Both the position numbers and the translations under genes were made by a program. Positions 58,884-64,000 of a stretch of 64,000 nucleotides of DNA are shown in pieces. The DNA is from JACOWB01 sp964373665. Lineage in GTDB: Archaea; Aenigmatarchaeota; Aenigmatarchaeia; CG10238-14; SCSR01. Where the stretch lies: the NCBI GenBank assembly GCA_964373665.1, contig CAYJVM010000001.1, positions 62,001 through 126,000 of the forward strand, read 5' to 3'. Below the pieces are notes generated by a model that did no database searches, had not been told where the DNA came from, and was given only the letters and a program-made list of their open reading frames with translations. Within the stretch, counting starts at the first letter, position 1. The number at the start of each line of letters is the position of its first letter.

Positions 58884-59201
58884 TTAAACTTCGGCAAAAA
58901 CTTCCTCGCCTTTGACACTAATCTTGAACGTCGGCTCTGGTTCAATGTTGGCTCCAGTGGCAGGCTTTTGAACGACAGCACCTGTCTTTACATTAAACTG
59001 CGCCAGATGGCATGGGCATGTGACAATATCTCCTCTTAGGAAACCGTCAGCCAGCGAGCACTCCTCGTGCGTGCATATGCCATCTATAGAATAAATATTC
59101 CCGCCTATGTTCGCAACCAATATCTCCTTGTTCCCGGTAAAAATCTTCTTCATCTTTCCTTCAGGAAAGTCTGATAACACACCTATTTTCACTTGTGCCA
59201 T
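58884..59201 (-). CDS. Rieske-type ferredoxin
   Basis: A 105-residue soluble Rieske protein: the cluster ligands are CTHEECSL (Cys-x-His, residues about 42-49) and CPCHLAQFN (Cys-x-x-His, about 61-69). It resembles the stand-alone ferredoxins that supply oxygenases or other redox enzymes, not the membrane cytochrome bc1 type, since no transmembrane helix is present. Its ATG lies one base after the L10e stop, so both probably share an mRNA. Confidence 0.92.
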   Translation of the reverse strand: MAQVKIGVLSDFPEGKMKKIFTGNKEILVANIGGNIYSIDGICTHEECSLADGFLRGDIVTCPCHLAQFNVKTGAVVQKPATGANIEPEPTFKISVKGEEVFAEV

Positions 59202-59202
59202 G

Positions 59203-59721
59203 CTACTCTTTAACAATAATCCTAGTTGGTGTAGAAAGCTTCTTTGCAGCCCTATCCAGACCCTGTTTGGCTATTGGTATGTTGGACTTGAAGGTTCTGA
59301 GCCTGAATATAGTCTGCCCCATCTTTACCTGTGCCGCCAGCCTATTTGGCTTGCCAAATGAAAGCTTCATACCTGTTGAATACCTGTCCGCACCAGCACC
59401 TTGCGCAAGCGGCTTTTCCCTTATGACTTGGTGCGGATACAGCAAGACCTTCATGAAATATCCCTTTAATAATAATTTTGTTTCAAGGAACTTTTGAGAG
59501 ACTATCCTTGCCGCTTCCAAAGCATTGTCCCTTACCTGCGCAGGTCTCTCAGCTACCAGGTCAAGTGTGGCGTCAAAATCAGGATTGTTCTCTCCCATGT
59601 TGAACACGTGTATCTTCGATGTGGGCATGCTGGGTATGTAGCTCTTTGTCTTATTGGAAGAGTATCTCGTCCACGGCCTTTCTATCGCCCTTACTGATCT
59701 TCCCGGTCTCAACGCAGCCAT
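59203..59721 (-). CDS. rpl10e: Ribosomal protein L10e (uL16)
   Basis: A 172-residue large-subunit protein of the archaeal/eukaryotic L10e (RPL10, uL16) family: MAALRPGRSVRAIERPWTRYS at the start (cited as 20 or fewer residues: RPGRSVRAIERPWTRYS), then AQVRDNALEAARIVSQKFLE, FMKVLLYPHQVIREKPLAQG and GADRYSTGMKLSFGKPNRLA. Length is typical. It is placed away from the other ribosomal operons, as is usual for this gene in archaea. Confidence 0.96.
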   Translation of the reverse strand: MAALRPGRSVRAIERPWTRYSSNKTKSYIPSMPTSKIHVFNMGENNPDFDATLDLVAERPAQVRDNALEAARIVSQKFLETKLLLKGYFMKVLLYPHQVIREKPLAQGAGADRYSTGMKLSFGKPNRLAAQVKMGQTIFRLRTFKSNIPIAKQGLDRAAKKLSTPTRIIVKE

Positions 59722-59805
59722 AAAATCACTTGAATTGTATGTTTAAAAAGTCTCCAAGTATATATCCCCGCTTTGATTTAAGTATTTTATCATTAGTTAT
59801 AAATC

Positions 59806-60111
59806 ATGGTCGGCACACCTCACAAATATGAAATATGGTTTTCGTACGACAGCGGGAAGGTTCATGAGACTGGAGCTTTGCATGTGCAGTCAAAGTCCGA
59901 TGCTCCAGTAGACACGACCCAGATAATCAGGAATGTCGAGAGATCGTTTAGGCCAGATATGCCGGCAGACGAGGTGACGGGCTTGCTATATAGTATGCTG
60001 GAAAACTATGGGCTTTACAGATGCAATGCACGCAAAGACAAGCCTTCATCATGCTGGCAAATGTGCGCAGATATTATCATTTACACAAAGGGAAAGACGG
60101 CATGGTTCTAG
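59806..60111 (+). CDS. Protein of unknown function
   Basis: A 101-residue protein with strand KYEIWFSYDSGKVHETGALHV, a helical middle, and a C-terminal part with three cysteines (YRCNARKDKPSSCWQMCADII). No family recognised. A TATA-like TTTAAGTATTTTATC lies about 25 bases before the ATG, so it is probably expressed. Confidence 0.45.
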   Translation: MVGTPHKYEIWFSYDSGKVHETGALHVQSKSDAPVDTTQIIRNVERSFRPDMPADEVTGLLYSMLENYGLYRCNARKDKPSSCWQMCADIIIYTKGKTAWF

Positions 60112-60113
60112 TG

Positions 60114-60473
60114 TTAAAACTGCCATGAGTGGTGTTCGATTTTTAACTCGCTTCTGTATTTTCCGTTCGTTTCCCTATACTCTAGTTCCATCCCCCTCAG
60201 AGCGTGCAGATCAGCCAAAGGAAGTTTGTACATTTGAGAAAGTTTATTGAGTTGGACGTCGTCAAAATCAGACAGTCTTTTAGGTTTGAGAGACGAATCG
60301 TGCAGAAGTAATACAAGTTCTCTTGATGGTTCACGAATTGTTGCACTAGACACATGGATCACAGATTGGTCAGCATACATTGCAACATATTTTATTTCAC
60401 CCTTCTCACCAGGAGCCAGCTCTATCACTGGAATGACAGAATCTCTGTGCCTTGTGTTGACCTGATATCTCAT
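60114..60473 (-). CDS. Protein of unknown function
   Basis: A 119-residue soluble protein: strands at the N-terminus (KGEIKYVAMYADQSVIHVSS) and a helix (DDVQLNKLSQMYKLPLADLHAL) near residue 90. Nothing distinctive. Convergent with the preceding gene, with three bases between the stops. Confidence 0.4.
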   Translation of the reverse strand: MRYQVNTRHRDSVIPVIELAPGEKGEIKYVAMYADQSVIHVSSATIREPSRELVLLLHDSSLKPKRLSDFDDVQLNKLSQMYKLPLADLHALRGMELEYRETNGKYRSELKIEHHSWQF

Positions 60474-60546
60474 AGGAAACTATACCTAATGCTAAATTAA
60501 TATAGCTTATTTTTATCTTTTATTCACCAAATTAAGGTGTCAGATT

Positions 60547-61113
60547 ATGAGAGTCATCGGTTTGACAGGGACGATAGGTGCGGGGAAGGACATTGTCAGG
60601 GATATGCTTGAAAAAAAGTTCAGCATCAAGGCTGTCAGGCTGTCCGATCTGCTTGATACCAGCATCTTGAAGAAGAACAGGATTAAAATCACCCGCAGTA
60701 TCCAGCAGGATTTAGGGGACGAGCTACGAGAAAAGTACGGAGAACATGTATTGGCGAAGATTGCCGTAGATTTCATGAAGCCTAATGACGCAATTAAAGT
60801 TATAGACGGTATAAGGAATCCGGGCGAGGTGGAGTTCCTGAAGAAACAGTTCGGGGAGAGTTTTATCCTTATTGCAGTCGACGCGTCGCGCGAAGTTAGG
60901 TTCCAGAGGGTTGTAGGAAGGGGTCGCGACAGTGATCCTATGCAATATGAGAAATTTGTGGCCATAGACGAACGGGATCATGGAGTGGACCAGCCAGGGT
61001 ATGGTCAGCAAGTAGGCAGATGCATCGAAATGGCCGACATTGTACTGAAGAACGAAGGCAGTATGGAAGAGTTTGTGAAGACTGTGGATGAGTTCATTAA
61101 ACAAATCTCATAA
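60547..61113 (+). CDS. P-loop kinase, dephospho-CoA-kinase-like
   Basis: A 188-residue nucleotide kinase: P-loop GLTGTIGAGKDIVRDM (residues about 5-20), then VIDGIRNPGEVEFLKKQFGESFILIAVDAS (cited in parts) and the LID-like RVVGRGRDSDPMQYEKF. Best fit is the archaeal CoaE/Dephospho-CoA kinase-like group (COG0237), but archaea use GTP-dependent DPCK for CoA, so the substrate may be different. Just upstream of dcd. Confidence 0.78.
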   Translation: MRVIGLTGTIGAGKDIVRDMLEKKFSIKAVRLSDLLDTSILKKNRIKITRSIQQDLGDELREKYGEHVLAKIAVDFMKPNDAIKVIDGIRNPGEVEFLKKQFGESFILIAVDASREVRFQRVVGRGRDSDPMQYEKFVAIDERDHGVDQPGYGQQVGRCIEMADIVLKNEGSMEEFVKTVDEFIKQIS

Positions 61114-61153
61114 CTGATGAAGGTTTATATAGAAAAATCTTGATATTAGAATC

Positions 61154-61693
61154 ATGATTCTTGGGACAGATGTTCTGCTAAAGCTTGTGAAGGAACAAAA
61201 TCTCGTGGAAAATCTTTCTGAAAGGGAGCTGACGAATCCTGAAGGCGCCGGCTTTGATTTAAGGTTAGGCGAGCTTTACATGATAACAGGAAAGGCACTG
61301 CTCGGTATCAGTGAGAGAGAGACACCTGAGATAGAAAGCGTGGCCAAGTTCGATGACGGAAATAAAGTATTCCATACTATTAATCCGGGAGAGTTTTACC
61401 TTGCCAAGACGATTGAGAAGGTAAACACACCGCAGGACATTACAATAAACTTCAAACCTAGGACGACAACTTTCAGGTCAGGTCTGCATATAAGGACGGG
61501 GAATGTCGCGCCCGGCTACAAAGGCGAGCTTACTTTTGCGATAAAGAACGACGGGCCGGTGCCTGTCACACTTGAGATGGGCGCGAGGATTGTTCATGCG
61601 CAGTTCCATCTTGTCGAAGGTAATGTTAATTCTTATCGCGGCCAATGGCAAGGCGGGAGAGTAACGAGCGAGGGGAAAGAAAGGCAACTCTAA
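61154..61693 (+). CDS. dcd: dCTP deaminase / dUTPase-family enzyme
   Basis: A 179-residue trimeric enzyme that converts dCTP toward dUMP. Motifs: NPEGAGFDLRLGELYMI, NFKPRTTTFRSGLHI (with RSGL near the catalytic site), GNVAPGYKGELTFAI and the closing YRGQWQGGRVTSEGK. The two glutamines and GGR near the end match Dcd. Together with the thymidylate-synthase-like gene it begins 180 bases downstream, it forms a dTMP-synthesis pair. Confidence 0.93.
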   Translation: MILGTDVLLKLVKEQNLVENLSERELTNPEGAGFDLRLGELYMITGKALLGISERETPEIESVAKFDDGNKVFHTINPGEFYLAKTIEKVNTPQDITINFKPRTTTFRSGLHIRTGNVAPGYKGELTFAIKNDGPVPVTLEMGARIVHAQFHLVEGNVNSYRGQWQGGRVTSEGKERQL

Positions 61694-61701
61694 TAGGAAG
61701 T

Positions 61702-61815
61702 TCACTTCTTCAGGTATTTGTGCTCTTCGGCAAGTTTTCTAAGCAATTTTCTATCTTCCTTTATGAACTTTCTCGCAATTCTTATCACATTGTCTCTTAC
61801 CATATTATTTCCCAT
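61702..61815 (-). CDS. 37-residue basic peptide
   Basis: Minus-strand ATG frame that encodes one charged helix (VIRIARKFIKEDRKLLRKLAEE). It resembles the C-terminal half of the 32-residue frame at 55044-55142 (RKELFRKLANEDKYL versus RKLLRKLAEEHKYL). Real expression is not proven. Confidence 0.35.
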   Translation of the reverse strand: MGNNMVRDNVIRIARKFIKEDRKLLRKLAEEHKYLKK

Positions 61816-61878
61816 GAAAATATTTAGCGGGGATAAAGAAAACTGTTATAAAGTTTCAAACATACCATTTCTAGTACT

Positions 61879-63639
61879 ATGAGCTACACAACTGTAATAA
61901 ATGGGCTGGAGCTTTACAAGCATTCGGAATTCCCTGTAGTCATCGGCAATCCTAAGAGTAACCTGGCTCTGTGTGTCGTATGGCAGGATGCTGATAGAAT
62001 ACTCAATTTCCACCCCGAGTTCAAGGAAAAGTTCGCATTAATAGGCAATCTACGCTCTCCTTTCGGCGTCAACATCATCCTTTACAATCTCGCTCTTAAT
62101 CCCCAGATAAGACACGTCGTCATATGGGGCCCGGACAAGCTGAGCAACACGAACATAGGCCTTGCAGGAAAGAACGCCCTCATCAGCCTGTGGAGGAATG
62201 GTATTGACAGTGAGAAGCAGATAATAGATACTCCATTCAAAATTGTCGAGGAAATAGACAGCACGGTTGTCCCGATAATTTTAAAGAACGTGCAGGTTCA
62301 CGAGTCAAGCTCCCAGCAGCAGCTGGATTTGAACTCATTGCCAACTTTGCCAGATGATAGATATATGGATGCGATCATGTTTCCGGAATTCGTTGTGAAG
62401 GCGCCTGAGACGTTCCCTTCTGAAGGCTATACGTATCCGATAAGGGAGAAGAAAGGCGCGGATGCATTCTTGTCACTGCTCCACACGGTATGGAAGTACG
62501 GGCAAAAGTCGCCGATAGACAAGGACGGGGAGGAATTGAAGGAGATAAGGGGCGCGATTGTCGTGATTGAAGGAGAAGACCCGGAGAATGTTCACTTGCC
62601 TGACTGGCTGCTTAATGCGAAAGCACTTGGAATTTCCAAGGAAAGCTTGGACAACTACTATCAGACGCAGTTTTCGCCGGAATTATACAGGAAGGAAATT
62701 TTCAACGGGATAACTAAATTCGAGAGGCCTCGAGACTATTCATATCTTTATGCCGAACTGATGTATGCATTCCCGCGTCCGGAGGAACTGGACAACACTG
62801 TGAAGAAGCTTTTCAAGAAAGGAGGTTATGATGCTGCAAAAAGCTTCATCGTGATCAATTCAAAGCTCGACGGAGATGCGACGCAGGATGTCGTGGACAA
62901 AGTCGACCTCATTGAAATGCCGGATGAGAAGAAAGTTGAAGTATTATTGGAAGGGCTGATTCCGGCTACTGACCAGATACAGAACGTCATCGACAGGATA
63001 AAGCGCAAGGATGTGGACTTGGACAAGGAAGTAGTCCTTTGGGATGTCCGATACCACAGCAGGCTGGAAAGCGGAAGGCCGTGCCTGCTCAAGTTCTCCT
63101 TCACCGTTAGGAACGGCAAGGTTGACGTGCATGTTTTTGTCAGGAGCCATGACATCGCGCAGGCATGGTTTTTCAATTTCTATGGGATAGCGAAATTGCT
63201 TGGCAGTGTTGCAAAGGAGACTGGACATATGCCAGGGTATGTTATCATGGAATCGGAATCGGCGCACTTTTATCAGAGGGACTGGGAAACTGTTAAGAAG
63301 CTGTTGGAGGAACAAATTGATAATAAGCAAATTAGGATGTACTTTGATCCTGAACTTGATTCGGATCCGCGCGGCGTTGTTAATATAGCAGTGGTTGATG
63401 GCAGCATAAAGATGAAGCTGCAGGATTTGAAGACAGGTGATCTCTTGTTCGAAACTGAAGGAAAGACTGCAAAGGAACTAATGTACAAAATCAAGCACTT
63501 TCAGTTGATTTCTCGTACAGACCACGCTGCTTTCGTAGGTTCGGAATTAGCCAAGGCGGAGATGTGTATGAAACTTGGGATAGAATACAAGTATGACAAT
63601 CCTATCGAATTGCCTAGCGGAGAAAGGGTTGTAAGCTAG
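61879..63639 (+). CDS. MtrA-like domain fused to a thymidylate synthase
   Basis: A 586-residue protein. Residues about 15-110 resemble the cytoplasmic domain of methyltransferase subunit MtrA (VVIGNPKSNLALCVVW ... HVVIWGPDKLSNTNIGLAGK). Residues about 380-500 are a thymidylate-synthase-family core: catalytic Cys402 (GRPCLLKFSFTV), the RSHDIAQAWFFNFYG motif (about 422-436) and the folate/dUMP part (GYVIMESESAHFY). It would methylate dUMP to dTMP using a folate or tetrahydromethanopterin derivative. The link to dcd supports this. Archaeal thymidylate synthases of this distant type are known; the corrinoid ligand for a true MtrA activity is not evident. Confidence 0.8.
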   Translation: MSYTTVINGLELYKHSEFPVVIGNPKSNLALCVVWQDADRILNFHPEFKEKFALIGNLRSPFGVNIILYNLALNPQIRHVVIWGPDKLSNTNIGLAGKNALISLWRNGIDSEKQIIDTPFKIVEEIDSTVVPIILKNVQVHESSSQQQLDLNSLPTLPDDRYMDAIMFPEFVVKAPETFPSEGYTYPIREKKGADAFLSLLHTVWKYGQKSPIDKDGEELKEIRGAIVVIEGEDPENVHLPDWLLNAKALGISKESLDNYYQTQFSPELYRKEIFNGITKFERPRDYSYLYAELMYAFPRPEELDNTVKKLFKKGGYDAAKSFIVINSKLDGDATQDVVDKVDLIEMPDEKKVEVLLEGLIPATDQIQNVIDRIKRKDVDLDKEVVLWDVRYHSRLESGRPCLLKFSFTVRNGKVDVHVFVRSHDIAQAWFFNFYGIAKLLGSVAKETGHMPGYVIMESESAHFYQRDWETVKKLLEEQIDNKQIRMYFDPELDSDPRGVVNIAVVDGSIKMKLQDLKTGDLLFETEGKTAKELMYKIKHFQLISRTDHAAFVGSELAKAEMCMKLGIEYKYDNPIELPSGERVVS

Positions 63640-63684
63640 TTTTCGATAAAAACATTTAAATGCAAACATTAACATCATATTAAT

Positions 63685-63921
63685 ATGGTAAAAGCGATCA
63701 TAGACATAAATAATGAGACAAATAAATTGTTGAATGTTCTCAAGGCCGAGTACGGGCTTAAAGACAAGTCCGAGGCTATCAACAAGATGGCTCATGAGTT
63801 CAAGAGATTTGTAAGGGTTGAGCCGGAAGTCAGACCAGAATACATAAGAAAATTGAAGAGGATTCAAAAACAAAAAAGAATAAGGGTAGACGATTTCGCC
63901 AAAGAATTCGGATTGAAATAG
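63685..63921 (+). CDS. DUF2683 antitoxin-like protein
   Basis: A 78-residue protein with a ribbon-helix-helix-like N-terminus (VKAIIDINNETNKLLNVLKAEYGLKDKSEAINKMAHEF, cited in parts) that matches DUF2683, and a basic helical tail. Such genes are normally followed by a RelE-type toxin, as here. A TATA-like TTTAAATG box lies about 30 bases upstream. Confidence 0.82.
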   Translation: MVKAIIDINNETNKLLNVLKAEYGLKDKSEAINKMAHEFKRFVRVEPEVRPEYIRKLKRIQKQKRIRVDDFAKEFGLK

Positions 63922-64000
63922 ATGTATTTACTAGACTTGAGGGACAAAGTAAAAGAAAAATTCCATAAAATGGAGAAGAAAGAAAAGAAACAACTGGCTA
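63922..64000 (+). CDS. RelE-type toxin, cut by the window end
   Basis: ATG directly after the antitoxin stop. The first 26 residues (YLLDLRDKVKEKFHKMEKKEKK) match the start of RelE/ParE-like proteins that pair with DUF2683, but the core is outside the window. Confidence 0.55.
   Translation, partial: MYLLDLRDKVKEKFHKMEKKEKKQLA

Noticed and set aside
1..64000. CRISPR array
   Set aside because: No regularly spaced short direct repeats were seen, and no cas genes are present.

Overview
The window is from an archaeon. It has a complete A1AO (V/A-type) ATP synthase operon, ribosomal proteins S8e and L10e, an archaeal/eukaryotic-type release factor aRF1, archaeal UMP kinase, an archaeal dCTP deaminase, TATA-box promoters about 25 nt before starts, and tRNA genes interrupted by introns with bulge-helix-bulge (BHB) folds. 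A eukaryote-type topoisomerase IB, tRNAs with several introns, dense small toxin-antitoxin pairs and many short orphan proteins fit a lineage of small-genome (DPANN-like) or otherwise deep-branching archaea. I cannot name the phylum from the sequence alone. A run of 100 N at 24751-24850 shows that this is a draft assembly.

Layout. 1-5 kb is AT-rich accessory DNA: the tail of a type IIG restriction-modification enzyme, a minus-strand run of five small overlapping genes including two PD-(D/E)XK-like proteins, a YwgA-like gene with its own winged-helix regulator, and an HTH gene with a broken second copy of its tail. 5-18 kb is mostly core or transport: S8e, an MscS-like membrane protein, a Ca/Na exchanger, two MFS carriers, TatD, aRF1, a SET-domain protein and ValS. 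19-20.6 kb holds a candidate structured RNA, an AbrB/VapC pair and a cluster of IS200/IS605-like palindromes. 20.6-26.5 kb has an AI-2E-type permease, a phosphoesterase and a large repeat-built surface protein broken by the assembly gap.

26.5-31.9 kb is the most unusual block. A three-gene operon encodes a shortened alkyladenine-glycosylase-like protein, a protein with four tandem HTH modules, and an SNF2-type ATPase fused to a SAM methyltransferase. Facing it are a PC4-like ssDNA-binding protein and a NERD nuclease-like protein. I infer a DNA-surveillance or defence locus not matching a system I know. 32-37.2 kb carries a cupredoxin, a cut-off RnfD-like gene, and then a six-gene ArsR-controlled membrane thiol-redox/metal operon bracketed by two integron attC-like sites.

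37-46 kb mixes topoisomerase IB, small enzymes, a RelBE-type pair, an M24 peptidase, MsrB and three intron-bearing tRNA genes. 46.4-54.3 kb is the ATP synthase operon in the order H-I-K-E-C-F-A-B-D. 54-64 kb has tRNA-Leu, a Doc toxin, UMP kinase, a two-intron tRNA-Thr, L10e, a Rieske protein, and a dTMP-synthesis pair (Dcd plus a thymidylate-synthase-like fusion protein). It ends inside a DUF2683/RelE-like toxin-antitoxin pair.

Four of the five tRNA genes together contain seven introns, most at non-canonical positions. The single aRF1 gene combines two oddities: it has no usable in-frame start codon, and its catalytic GGQ is GGM.
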